Part shown: positions 1-8,239 of the stretch, in pieces | Layout: each line of letters starts with the position of its first letter | Position numbering within the stretch: position 1 is the first letter of the stretch | NCBI RefSeq assembly: GCF_017874035.1 | Contig: NZ_JAGGKV010000001.1 | Location: 1-64,000 of the forward strand | DNA from: Paenibacillus aceris | GTDB taxonomy: Bacteria > Bacillota > Bacilli > Paenibacillales > NBRC-103111 | Reading direction: 5' to 3' | Length of the DNA stretch: 64,000 bases | Translations under genes and position numbers: made by a program | The notes under the pieces: model-generated | What the model saw: the letters and a program-made list of their open reading frames with translations, nothing else | What the model was told of the DNA's origin: nothing | Databases searched by the model: none

Positions 1-89
1 AATTAAAGGGCTTTTGACCCGTAGCGTACTTCCATCGTACTGAGGCGCTCGTTTTTTTACAAAGCTGAAATTTATCCAACTACAGGAAT

Positions 90-111
90 CTAACGGTGAA
101 CGCTAGTTCAA
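90..111 (+). repeat. attC-like half site (R''-L'') before the recombinase
   Basis: CTAACG-GTGAA-CGCTAG is the first half of the repeated cassette-boundary element. No matching second half is seen before the recombinase at 179. The first 20 bases of the window (TTAAAGGGC and following) faintly resemble a second half from an element lying mostly outside the window. Confidence 0.6.
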
Positions 112-122
112 TACAACAGATT

Positions 123-175
123 AAAACCTCTCATTAGAAGAAAACCTAGATCTAATAGGACTAATGGGAGGTTTT
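123..175 (+). promoter_or_regulatory. Hairpin sequestering the recombinase ribosome-binding site
   Basis: AAAACCTCTCATTAG (123-137) can pair with CTAATGGGAGGTTTT (161-175) in RNA as a 15-pair stem with one U-G wobble. The right arm contains the GGGAGG Shine-Dalgarno sequence four bases before the ATG at 179, so folding would hide it. This suggests translational control of the recombinase; the regulatory role is inference. Confidence 0.5.
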
Positions 176-178
176 ATT

Positions 179-1021
179 ATGAATATAAGTCAATTGTAGA
201 AGCTGTATGAAGCCGATAAGCGCATCCAGGGATTCAGTATAAACACACTAAAAGCCTACGCCCTGCAGCTAAAAATGCTGGTTAATGAACTTGGCGATAT
301 CCATATTTCAGATGTTACCCTACAGCTGTTAAAGGAATACTTAGCGAAACAATCTGATCGACTGAAGCCAAGTAGTTTAGGGCATCGAATCCGCTTTGTT
401 AGATCTTTTTTTCGCTTTGCATATGAAGAAACCTACCTAGCATCAAACCCTTCTCTAAAATTAAGAGAACCTAAGATGGAGAAACGTATTCCGAAGTATT
501 TAATCGAGGAAGATGTGATCCATTTGAAGATCTCTTGTCTATCCATGAGGGAACGAGCTCTTCTAGAGTTCCTGTATACTACCGGTTGCCGAGTTGGAGA
601 AGTACAAAAGATAAACGTTGAAGATTTGAACTGGGAGAATTGCTCTGCAATCGTTAATGGTAAGGGATCTAAGCAGAGAGAAGTTTATTTCACTACCGAA
701 TGCAAGGTCTGGTTGAAAAAGTATCTGGCAAGTCGAAAGGATTCCTGTAAAGCTTTGTTTGTAACCGACACTCATCCTACTCGCCGAATGGCCATTCCCA
801 CGATCAGGTGGTCATTAAAACGGCTTGCAGATCGGGGAGAAGTCGCAGCCAACGTGTACCCTCATCGGTTTCGCCATACTTATGCGTGTCAGTTGCTGGA
901 CAACGGTGCACCTTTGGATTTCATTCAAGGCATGCTAGGGCATGAGAAGGCATCGACCACTCAAATATATGCCCAGCTACGCGGCGAGCGCCGAAGAGAA
1001 CTTTATCGACGATTCTTTTAG
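179..1021 (+). pseudogene. Tyrosine recombinase (XerC/D-IntI-like), in-frame amber at codon 7
   Basis: A site-specific tyrosine recombinase of about 280 codons. Visible catalytic elements are the first Arg (TTGCRVGE), the beta-hairpin Lys (GKGSKQRE), the HRFRH H-x-x-R box, and GHEKASTTQIYA with the second His and the nucleophilic Tyr. The N-terminal SAM-like DNA-binding domain covers roughly the first 100 codons. The natural start is the ATG at 179, preceded by GGGAGG, but codon 7 is TAG (197-199) and the frame then stays open to 1021. Initiation at the internal ATG at 275 would remove about 32 residues of the core-binding domain. The protein has XerC/D length and I do not see the extra helix that marks classical IntI. 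It is the only recombinase touching the cassette array and points in the same direction as the cassettes. It may be inactive, or read through. Confidence 0.75.
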
Positions 1022-1027
1022 ACTTTC

Positions 1028-1096
1028 TCTGCCCTTCAATAATGATGATTTGGATCAATAATAGCGCCATTACTAAACTAAAGGGCAGATTTGCGG
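1028..1096 (+). repeat. Inverted repeat and attC/attI-like half site after the recombinase
   Basis: TCTGCCCTT (1028-1036) is the exact reverse complement of AAGGGCAGA (1081-1089). The right copy lies within CTAAAGGGCAGATTTGCGG (1078-1096), which matches the L'-R' half of the cassette elements. The first cassette gene begins downstream, so this could be the primary insertion site (attI equivalent) or the end of the recombinase's own element. No R''-L'' half precedes it. Confidence 0.45.
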
Positions 1097-1222
1097 AAAT
1101 GATTGTCAAATCGGGCCGACTTAAGCATTTATCAAATCATTTTTATTTTATTTCCCTCACAAAAATTTCCTGACTTTCGAAGTTATCTATTGATCAAATA
1201 TCATTCATAATTGAGGTGCTAA

Positions 1223-1726
1223 ATGGAAAAAGAAGACTGGCTTGAATCATTGGATAAAGACAACAGGGAAAAAGCAGATAATTTAATAATCGCTTTCGAA
1301 AAATTAGGGCACCCCAATCCTTTATATGGCACATTCATGGAGATGACTGACAAAAATTCAGCTGAGTTGGCACGATTTAGATTCCTATATGGCCTAAAAA
1401 GGAGTTTGAACTCAGATTTTGATGATCCCGAGAAATATGTTAATGATTTAATTAAACATGGATACCCAGATACTAAAGAAGTTATAAAAAAGATGGTTGA
1501 TGCAGATATAAGCGTCAATGAGATTATTTCAGTTGTTAAGTCATTTTTTTGGGATGGGATGTATTGGACAGTACAGCAGATCGGAGATCCTGATTTTGAT
1601 AATTTAGACAGAGATAAAAATATAAGATTTCCTAAATGGTCACTTCAAGAAGTTGATGAAAAAGGTAAATTAACAGGTCGAGGAGTTTACAACCTAAATG
1701 ATGATATGAGCTGGGTTAAAAAATAA
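1223..1726 (+). CDS. Hypothetical cassette protein, 167 aa
   Basis: I do not recognise this family. The product is soluble, rich in charged residues, and has no signal peptide or membrane segment. The ATG at 1223 follows GAGGTGC, an acceptable ribosome-binding site. The C-terminal third carries aromatic and Gly-rich segments (GMYWTVQQIG, RFPKWSLQEV, RGVYNL) that suggest a beta-rich end. The gene is flanked by the site-like sequence at 1078-1096 and by the complete attC-like element at 1807-1890, so it is the first cassette of the array. A small immunity-type protein is possible, but nothing specific supports it. Confidence 0.7.
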   Translation: MEKEDWLESLDKDNREKADNLIIAFEKLGHPNPLYGTFMEMTDKNSAELARFRFLYGLKRSLNSDFDDPEKYVNDLIKHGYPDTKEVIKKMVDADISVNEIISVVKSFFWDGMYWTVQQIGDPDFDNLDRDKNIRFPKWSLQEVDEKGKLTGRGVYNLNDDMSWVKK

Positions 1727-1806
1727 ACATTTGTATTAAAGTCACTTCCTGATGGAGTGAAAAAGTGAAACACAGGTTAAGAATAATCATCGATTCGTTC
1801 ATTGTG

Positions 1807-1890
1807 CTAACGAGGAGCGATAGTACAATGACAGACAGGGAGCAGCTTGCCGCAGCAGCTCCCTGTATTCATTTAACGGGCAGATTAGTG
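1807..1890 (+). repeat. attC-like element 1 (complete)
   Basis: R''-L'' is CTAACG-AGGAG-CGATAG. The variable stem is CAGGGAGC (1836-1843) with GCTCCCTG (1858-1865). L'-R' is TTTAACGGGCAG-ATTAGTG. The outer boxes pair (CTAA with TTAG) and the inner boxes pair except at one position. It separates the 167 aa and 222 aa cassette genes. Confidence 0.8.
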
Positions 1891-1981
1891 AAATAGCTTG
1901 TGTGATAGTTAATAAAATGGAAACTTTTTACTTGTCCCCTTCGTCTGATTGCTTAGAACTAAACAAAGGGAGTGATGAGTT

Positions 1982-2650
1982 TTGAAAAAGTTTGTTTTAG
2001 GTCTAATTTGCGGAATTGGTTTAACCGCGACAACTGCTGTCTATGCCGTAGACACAATCCAAGCGTACTTATTTCCTGCCAAATTCGAATTTAATGGTGT
2101 CACCAAAGAAATGAACAATAAGGAATATGTAGTGTTGAATCATAACGGTCATGCATATGTTCCGATTCGTTTCGTAGCTGAAAATATGGGGGCATTGGTC
2201 AAATATGAAGATACTACCAAAACAATTTCCATTGAACAAACTAATTTAAGTAAAAAATTACCGTTGGATAAAGATTTTTTTTCGTATGCGTCAGAAGGCA
2301 AAATCAAAGGAATTGAGTTTGGAATCGGGTCAAATAAAAATGATATTATTCAAAAATGGGGAGAGCCCCAAAAAACAGGAAGTTGGCAAACGCAATATTT
2401 TTCATGGTTTGATTATTATTATTTCTTTGGTAATCCCGATGAAAGTGTCAGCGCAATTCGAGTAGGTGGAGATACAGTCAAATATACAGTTGATGAATTA
2501 AAAAAAGTAATCGGTGAGCCAAAAGATGAAGGATTAAACGACGTTGAAAGCGGATGGTATCTGTATTATGAGGCGGGGGATTACCAAGTATTCTTTAATG
2601 CGGATACAAAAAATGGCGTAATTAAGTATCTGACATTAAAAAAGAGATGA
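1982..2650 (+). CDS. Secreted stalk-domain (copper amine oxidase N-like) protein
   Basis: A 222 aa secreted protein. Residues 1-22 form a signal peptide (MKKFVLGLICGIGL...AVYA). Residues about 30-90 are a copper-amine-oxidase-N-type stalk domain, recognised by YVPIRFVAENMGALVKYEDTTKTISI, a beta-rich module frequent on Paenibacillus envelope proteins. Residues about 105-220 (FGIGSNKNDIIQKWGEP, VGGDTVKYTVDELKKVIGEP) resemble a repeated small alpha/beta unit of unknown role. The start is TTG at 1982 after AAAGGGAGTG. It lies between attC-like elements 1 and 2 and so is a cassette gene. The stalk domain is not thought to bind copper; the ligand is unknown. Confidence 0.8.
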   Translation: MKKFVLGLICGIGLTATTAVYAVDTIQAYLFPAKFEFNGVTKEMNNKEYVVLNHNGHAYVPIRFVAENMGALVKYEDTTKTISIEQTNLSKKLPLDKDFFSYASEGKIKGIEFGIGSNKNDIIQKWGEPQKTGSWQTQYFSWFDYYYFFGNPDESVSAIRVGGDTVKYTVDELKKVIGEPKDEGLNDVESGWYLYYEAGDYQVFFNADTKNGVIKYLTLKKR

Positions 2651-2689
2651 AACGATAACTTAAAATGCATGTTTAATGCTACCTGCTGC

Positions 2690-2771
2690 AGTAACGGACA
2701 CGATAAGTTGAGGGGTTTCCTTCGCGGCAGCTCCTCTTTACTTTTTGGTAAGGCTAACGGGCAGATTAACG
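2690..2771 (+). repeat. attC-like element 2 (complete)
   Basis: R''-L'' is GTAACGGACACGATAAG, the variable part can fold through GAGG/CCTC, and L'-R' is GCTAACGGGCAGATTAACG. It lies between the stalk-protein and lipoprotein genes. Confidence 0.7.
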
Positions 2772-2953
2772 TAATTTGCAACTTAAACCTTGTACATTTC
2801 GTCTCCTTATAAGAAGAAAGTGATGAGTATAATCTCAGTGATACCGTCTGTTAAAAAAAGACAATTGCGAATATATATAAGAACGCAAAAATGTGGTTTT
2901 CAAAACAGCTATCAGGTGCGTAGATTACGGAAATGAAAAGGAGCTTTTAATTA

Positions 2954-3487
2954 ATGGAAATGAAGTTGAAAATTATTTTAACATTGGCGGTAATACTTGT
3001 CGCACTTACTGGTTGCTTAAACAAGGAAAGCAAGATTGCTGACCCAACACCACTTCCGACTACAGCTCCAATCTCAACATCTGATTTTAAGTTATCATCC
3101 AAAGAACAAGAGGTGTATAACAACTTTCAAAAAGATTTAAATGAACAGCATTTAAAAGGATTAGAACCAATTAGTATAGCTAAGATATACGTTCAAGCCT
3201 CACTGGATAATAAAAGAGATGTCATTTATGCTCTGTACACGGATAGAAAAGGGCATGTTCTATGGACAAAAGAAGAGTTTGAAAAATTTCCAGTTTCAGA
3301 CAGAGGGACAAAAGAAGAGATTCTTAAACCATATAAAAATATTGAAACAGGCAAGTTCATACAAACAAGCGATTTTGAAGGATTTATTGAGTATCAATCA
3401 AGAAAAGACGCAGAAGCTAAGTCGGGTTTCCAAATGATTAAAGACGAAGATGGTATTTGGAACGTTGCATTTCAACCTATTCAATAA
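2954..3487 (+). CDS. Small lipoprotein, hypothetical
   Basis: A 177 aa protein with a lipoprotein signal: a short basic N-terminus, a hydrophobic stretch, and the lipobox LTGC placing the lipidated Cys near residue 21, followed by a Pro/Thr-rich linker to about residue 45. The mature part (EQEVYNNFQKDLNEQHLKGLEPISIAKIYVQA...) resembles small exported Bacillales proteins that follow the pattern lipobox, linker, alpha/beta domain. I cannot name the fold. The ATG at 2954 is preceded by AAAAGGAG; the second ATG two codons later is equally possible. It is the third cassette, between elements 2 and 3. Confidence 0.75.
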   Translation: MEMKLKIILTLAVILVALTGCLNKESKIADPTPLPTTAPISTSDFKLSSKEQEVYNNFQKDLNEQHLKGLEPISIAKIYVQASLDNKRDVIYALYTDRKGHVLWTKEEFEKFPVSDRGTKEEILKPYKNIETGKFIQTSDFEGFIEYQSRKDAEAKSGFQMIKDEDGIWNVAFQPIQ

Positions 3488-3500
3488 CTAAATCGTTCAA

Positions 3501-3673
3501 CTAACGGCGAACGTTAGCTGAATAAATGTAACAAAAATGAAATCTTATTTTGATATGGTTTTAATGAAGCAAGCCTATAATAAAACTGACCCCCTTTAAA
3601 ATATAAATTATTATGACGCACAGCCCGTTACTGTGGGTCACTTTTTTGTTCATTGAAGTAACAGGATAATGTC
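3501..3673 (+). repeat. attC-like element 3 (long form)
   Basis: A 173 bp element with R''-L'' CTAACG-GCGAA-CGTTAG, a hairpin GACNCACAG...CTGTGGGTC, and L'-R' GTAACAGGATAATG. Its interior is closely similar to element 5 at 19379-19554, including a shared stretch around ACTGACCCCCTTTAAAATA, so the two have a recent common source. Confidence 0.75.
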
Positions 3674-3781
3674 AATGAAATTATTTTTAACACTGACACA
3701 TTGTTGTCAGTAATCGACCTGTAAGATAAAACTTGCAAACCGTTGCAAGTAAAAATTTATGGGGAGAGGGGTCAGATTTTC

Positions 3782-4366
3782 ATGATTGCTTTTTTGTGGA
3801 CATTATTAATGGTTATACTAATTGCGGGATCAGTAATCTTGGTTGGCAAATTGAGGGCTACCAGATTAGATGCAAAACGGAAAAAATGGTGGGTAATCTT
3901 CCATGTTCTCTTTGTGATTATGTATTTTACAGGGGTGTTAGGTAATTTCGTCTTAACACTATTTACATTCTATTTAAAAGATCGCGAACTTATTTATGCT
4001 GCTCATTATTTCATCAAATATTTTGACTATTACTTAATTGTTCCAGGGGCTTTAGGGAGTTTGGCAACTGGTATTTGGCTAGCTGTCGGAGCGTGGGGGA
4101 TCACCACACATTACTGGATTATCGCGAAGTGGGTCGGCAATTTGATGACGATTTTCTTTGGTAGTATTTTTATTGGTACGTGGATTGAAAAGGCAATAAA
4201 TGCGCTTTCTCTAAAAGAGCTTGAACCCATATACAATCCCGAATACCTTCATAGTCAAAAAATGATACTGACTGGAAGCGTATTAGTGTTAGCAATATTA
4301 GTCTTTTTAACCGCGATCTCATATCTAAAACCGTGGGGGAAGAGAAAGGTAAGTCAACGACGATAA
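3782..4366 (+). CDS. Integral membrane protein, DUF2269-like
   Basis: About 194 aa with four to five hydrophobic helices: residues about 2-22, 38-62, 82-107, 118-138 and 163-183. The segment FDYYLIVPGALGSLATGIWLAVGAWG...HYWIIAKWVGN recalls the DUF2269-type family of small bacterial membrane proteins of unknown function; this is by eye only. I chose the ATG at 3782, which starts at the first membrane helix after GGGAGAGGGG, over an upstream in-frame start at 3743 that would add a polar extension. The product sits in the cytoplasmic membrane. It is a cassette between elements 3 and 4. Confidence 0.65.
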   Translation: MIAFLWTLLMVILIAGSVILVGKLRATRLDAKRKKWWVIFHVLFVIMYFTGVLGNFVLTLFTFYLKDRELIYAAHYFIKYFDYYLIVPGALGSLATGIWLAVGAWGITTHYWIIAKWVGNLMTIFFGSIFIGTWIEKAINALSLKELEPIYNPEYLHSQKMILTGSVLVLAILVFLTAISYLKPWGKRKVSQRR

Positions 4367-4490
4367 TACTGCTTACGAGGGTTTGAAGATTGATATGTAG
4401 CTTTTGAATATTGCTCACTAGACAGAGCACGAGAACTCAATTAAATTAAAATTTCTCATTATTATGGAGCATGATCGGAAGAGAGATTAA

Positions 4491-4578
4491 GCTAAAGGAT
4501 ACGATAGCGTAATAAGCAGGGAGCAACTCGCCACGAGGCAACTGCTCCCTGGTTTCGTTAAAGTAACGGGCAGGTTAC
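4491..4578 (+). repeat. attC-like element 4 (complete)
   Basis: R''-L'' is GCTAAAG-GATA-CGATAG. A hairpin of AGGGAGCA with TGCTCCCT follows, then L'-R' GTAACGGGCAG-GTTAC. The final box GTTAC is one of the few copies starting with the classical GTT. Confidence 0.75.
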
Positions 4579-4644
4579 TTCCAATATGTGTTAAAATGCG
4601 ACAACATCATTTAAGGATTCATTTTTTTGATTGAAGGATCTAAA

Positions 4645-4875
4645 ATGCAAAAGTTAAGCCATTCTTTCAGTGGAGCGTTACGAACATTTTCCTTTTGGAT
4701 AGCAAACGGTACTGTGGGATTGCCATTACTTGAAGGTATTGATTATTCTTGTATATTTGAGGAGCCAAGCGCATTAGAGAGAGCATATGCGATTTTTGCA
4801 AATGTGATAGAGATGGACGACAAAGGAAAGGTTCTAAATGCTAAATATGCAGAAAGGAGAGCTGCATCGACTTAA
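4645..4875 (+). CDS. Hypothetical small cassette protein, 76 aa
   Basis: A short unrecognised protein (MQKLSHSFSGALRTFSF...) with no signal peptide and a charged C-terminus. The ATG at 4645 follows GAAGGA; a TTG start at 4627 is also open. It follows element 4 by about 70 bases, typical of the cassette leaders here. No second element follows it: a terminator and group II intron remnant come next, so this is the last unit of the left part of the array and its downstream side may be damaged. Confidence 0.45.
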   Translation: MQKLSHSFSGALRTFSFWIANGTVGLPLLEGIDYSCIFEEPSALERAYAIFANVIEMDDKGKVLNAKYAERRAAST

Positions 4876-4969
4876 ATTATTTCTATTTCCCCTTTCATTG
4901 TGATAAATAAAGATAAGAGATATATTTTAGATGAAATGGGTAGTGTAGATATAATGGAATAAATAAAGA

Positions 4970-5003
4970 AGCCCGAGGATGCTCTCACTCGGGCTTTCTT
5001 TCA
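4970..5003 (+). terminator. Rho-independent terminator
   Basis: AGCCCGAG-gatgctctca-CTCGGGCT followed by TTCTTT on the + strand, with an A/T-rich tract also on the other side, so it may act in both directions. It lies between the 76 aa cassette gene and the group II intron remnant. Confidence 0.7.
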
Positions 5004-5004
5004 G

Positions 5005-5100
5005 TAACCCTCAGGCACTCTCAGAACCGGACGTGAACCTCTCGACTCATCCGGCTCCCATAATCCAGCCGCAGGAAGTATTCCCATTTCCTTCTGCCAA
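5005..5100 (-). mobile_element. Group II intron 3' remnant (domain V-like)
   Basis: Read on the minus strand, the region contains GAGCCGGATGAG, a short linker GTCGAGAGGTT, and CACGTCCGGTTC. These are the two strands and loop of a bacterial group II intron domain V helix. Sequence 3' of it (GAGAGTGCC...) fits domain VI. I find no complete reverse transcriptase upstream on that strand, so this is a fragment of a lost intron. Confidence 0.65.
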
Positions 5101-5175
5101 GTGGATGAGCGCTCGTTCATATGGCTATTATGATTACGTCTGGGGAAGCGATCAAAGTATGGCTCCATAGCGTAG

Positions 5176-5600
5176 GGTTTATTTTCACATAAATTCACTA
5201 GGTAAGTAGCCTGAGGAAATCACTGTTCACCATTATTCAACAGCTCTCTGTTGGTCAACAGCCTTTGGTGTGGGTACATGTAACGCTTCAGCATTCCATC
5301 GCTGCGTGCAATCCTTATTTATGCTGTGTGTATAGGCATTATTTTGTATTTCTTTGGTATCCTGCTAGCCATTGTTGTCCTACGACGCTCTAATATCCAG
5401 GGAATTGCACAGTCGAGAAATTCATAATCTTACCCAAGCAAATGGCTCTTGTTCAGAAAAACTGGAAAAGGGTCTATTCAGGCTAAGCATATTTGGCTGC
5501 CATGGAATGAGGCTGTTTGTGTTGACAATTACGTTAAATGGATGTTAAATTTAATAAAACCAAGTAAAAAAGTAGGAATAAAATATAAATGTTGACCGGA
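5176..5600. other. Decayed region between cassette array and sulfatase locus
   Basis: I see no intact gene. A plus-strand open stretch at about 5450-5595 reads as a C-terminal protein end (motif AKHIWLPWNEAVCVDNYVKW) without a start, and the minus strand continues the intron remnant with no recognisable reverse transcriptase motif. It looks like rearrangement debris. Confidence 0.4.
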
Positions 5601-5603
5601 TCA

Positions 5604-5651
5604 CCGGAGACGTAACTCATGATAACTCATGTTTGGCGTCTCTTTTTTTTG
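5604..5651 (+). terminator. Terminator upstream of the AraC regulator
   Basis: GGAGACG pairs with CGTCTCT across an internal ACTCATGATAACTCATG segment and is followed by a run of eight T. It isolates the regulator gene from upstream transcription. Confidence 0.6.
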
Positions 5652-5672
5652 CCGAAATATAGGGGGAGTTAG

Positions 5673-7976
5673 ATGAACCGTATTATTTTGCGTTTTTTAA
5701 TCCCATATTTGGTCGTATTGGCGATTCCTATTATTTTGGGTGGGGTTATATTTGCCCAATCAATACGTATGTCCGTGCAGGAAGTCACTTCTGCTAACTT
5801 GAAATTATTGGATCAGAGTATGCGTATTATCGAAGGCAGATTGTCGGAAATGAAAATGATCAGCCATCAAATCGTTTCAAATTCCAAAATCGTTCATTTT
5901 CAACAAATGTACGACCCGTTTTACGGGTCTAATGTAAACCGAATTTTGGAAACGCGTAGTGAACTAAGGTCCTACCCGTTAAACAGTGACTTTTTATTTA
6001 CGTACTTTGTGTTGTACAAAAATAGCGATCTCATATTGTCTGGGGAATCTACTTATACTTCAAAAGCATTTTACGAGGATGTTATGTCTTTCCACAATAT
6101 CCCGTACCAGAAATGGTATGATCAGATGCTTGGAAAGTATCACCAATCCGTCTTCTTTCCCGCTCAGGAAGCGACATATCTAGGGAAATCGTATTCGTTT
6201 GTGACATTTGCTCAAAGCTTGGGGTACCCTGGTTTCTCGCAAGGGGTCGTCATTGGTGTTATCGATAATAGGAAAATTGAGGAATTTTTAAAGGAATTCG
6301 ATTTTTCGCAAGGAGGATGGGCCTATATTGCGGATGACAAAGGCAATATTATCAGCTCCTATAATTCTGGGTCCCCAAAAGGGGTGAAGATGCAGAACAT
6401 TTCCCTTCAGGGTTTGAGAGGAATATCGGAGGAAAGGATCGATTCTAAACGGATGATGGTTACACATACGACTTCCAGGACTAACGGTTGGTCCTATGTT
6501 GTTGCGCAGCCTTCGGATATTGTACTTGGCAAGGTAAATTATATTCGAAAGTGGACCGGATACGTTACGGCGGTTATCCTGTTGTTGGGTATATTGTTTG
6601 CCTATTTGTTGGCTTATAAAAGCAGTCGACCGATTAAGGCATTGATTGGGACGATTCAAAGGCTTGATTTTGAGATACGCCCAAAAGATGTGTTTAAACT
6701 GATTCAGGCGGCTTTTATCCAACTAGCCCGCAAAAATGATGAATTAAAGGATGCTGTCAACACGCAGCTCCCTATACTAAGATCCGTCTATTTAAGCCGG
6801 TTGTTCCAAGGCGAGCTTCGCCATGAGAGTGAAATGGATATGCTTTTTTCGGAAAAGAATCTTGTTATAACGGGAAATATATTCACTGTCGGTTTGATTC
6901 AGATAGAAGAGCAGAGCGATGCTTCTCCAAGCTTGGCTCCACCCAAAGCGAACTTTAGTAGAGCGAAGGTTCAGAAAACATTGGAAGACCTTATTGCAAG
7001 TAACGGCTTTGTGCATGCAATATCTGAAAAGCGGATTGCCGTGCTTTTTGTTTTACCTGAGGCATCCCCCCCTATTATCGCAGAAAGAATCACGGCACTG
7101 ATTGAGGATATGAAAGCGGAAATGGGCAAGAGCTTGAAATGCAGCTCCTACTGGGGAATTGGCGGCAGCTATACGCGTCTCATTGATGTTACTCGCTCAA
7201 ATGAAGAAGCAAAGTTTGCATTGCAGCATGCAACCTTTAGCAAGGAGCGGAGGGCAGCCTGGTACGGCGAGCATCCTCAGGATTCCAACATGCACTTTTA
7301 TCCAGGCGATTGGGAGGTCAGGTTGATCCATGTTACTCAGTCCGGTAGTGCGGATGATGCTAGACGTATTTTGGATCAAATTTATTTGGCGAATTTCGTC
7401 GACAGGCAATTGTCTCAAGTAATGCTGAGAGTACTTTACTATGATATGTTGGGGACTGTAGCAAAGTTAAGTGAAACTGATTTACTTGCTGAATCAGGGG
7501 TTCGGCAGCAATGGGTTTCGCTGCTTGACTCCGGGCCTCCTGAAAGTTATGACGATTACGAGAAAATGTATGGAGTCCTGCGGGAATTGTTCATTGATTT
7601 ATGCCTATTTGTTGACCAGCGTAAAAAAAGTCGTAACAACACGCTAAAGCAGGATATCTTGTCTTATGTGGATAAGCATTATAACCAGCCGGATATGTGC
7701 TTAAATATGGTTGCTGATGCCTTTGAAATGTCCGAAATGTATGTTTCTCAATTTTTCAAAGAACAATCTGGAAGCAATTTTTCTGATTATTTGGAGGATA
7801 AACGGATGGAGGAGACCAGAAAGCTATTAGCTGGTACTGCCTTGTCGATAAATGATATTGCCGCACAGACGGGATATGCTTCATTCAATACATTTTGCCG
7901 AGCTTTCAAAAGAATTCACGGATTAAGCGCGACCTCGTACCGTAAAACCGTTAAAGACACGATTGTTCCACATTAG
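5673..7976 (+). CDS. Membrane-bound AraC-family regulator (YesN-like)
   Basis: A 767 aa one-component regulator of the type paired with CUT1 sugar transporters in Paenibacillus. Layout: membrane helix about 8-30 (LIPYLVVLAIPIILGGVIFAQS), an extracellular sensor region about 31-288, a second helix about 295-315 (AVILLLGILFAYLLAY), a cytoplasmic linker domain, and a C-terminal double HTH about 668-762 with LNMVADAFEMSEMYVSQFFK and INDIAAQTGYASFNTFCRAF. It presumably senses an oligosaccharide, or its binding protein, outside the cell and activates the adjacent transporter-sulfatase operon. The ATG at 5673 follows GGGGGAG. Terminators bound it on both sides, so it is transcribed alone. A short copy of its codons about 104-118 recurs at 18205-18252. 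Confidence 0.9.
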   Translation: MNRIILRFLIPYLVVLAIPIILGGVIFAQSIRMSVQEVTSANLKLLDQSMRIIEGRLSEMKMISHQIVSNSKIVHFQQMYDPFYGSNVNRILETRSELRSYPLNSDFLFTYFVLYKNSDLILSGESTYTSKAFYEDVMSFHNIPYQKWYDQMLGKYHQSVFFPAQEATYLGKSYSFVTFAQSLGYPGFSQGVVIGVIDNRKIEEFLKEFDFSQGGWAYIADDKGNIISSYNSGSPKGVKMQNISLQGLRGISEERIDSKRMMVTHTTSRTNGWSYVVAQPSDIVLGKVNYIRKWTGYVTAVILLLGILFAYLLAYKSSRPIKALIGTIQRLDFEIRPKDVFKLIQAAFIQLARKNDELKDAVNTQLPILRSVYLSRLFQGELRHESEMDMLFSEKNLVITGNIFTVGLIQIEEQSDASPSLAPPKANFSRAKVQKTLEDLIASNGFVHAISEKRIAVLFVLPEASPPIIAERITALIEDMKAEMGKSLKCSSYWGIGGSYTRLIDVTRSNEEAKFALQHATFSKERRAAWYGEHPQDSNMHFYPGDWEVRLIHVTQSGSADDARRILDQIYLANFVDRQLSQVMLRVLYYDMLGTVAKLSETDLLAESGVRQQWVSLLDSGPPESYDDYEKMYGVLRELFIDLCLFVDQRKKSRNNTLKQDILSYVDKHYNQPDMCLNMVADAFEMSEMYVSQFFKEQSGSNFSDYLEDKRMEETRKLLAGTALSINDIAAQTGYASFNTFCRAFKRIHGLSATSYRKTVKDTIVPH

Positions 7977-7994
7977 AAGACAAATGCAAATTTA

Positions 7995-8021
7995 AAAGCG
8001 GCAGCTAATGCCGTTTTTTTT
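7995..8021 (+). terminator. Terminator after the regulator gene
   Basis: CGGCA-gctaa-TGCCG followed by eight T, 22 bases after the regulator stop codon. Confidence 0.85.
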
Positions 8022-8239
8022 GCTCTCATTTTTCTCTAAATGTCGGTTGATTCTAAACTAATGCATATCATTAAGTAAATGAATAATGCGGTTTCTGGGT
8101 ATATGCATACTCATAAAGCTATTTCCACTATTCGAATGGATGTCTTATTGGTTAATATACAACTAATTCATACAAAACCTATCAGGATAAAAGAAATTTT
8201 TCTGATAACAAATCTGATAACAGAAGGAGGGTGTTGCTC

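Noticed and set aside
4979-5198. Short proteins on both strands over the intron remnant
   Set aside because: The sequence is an RNA domain V/VI-like remnant; the translated frames are the familiar spurious products of group II intron ends.
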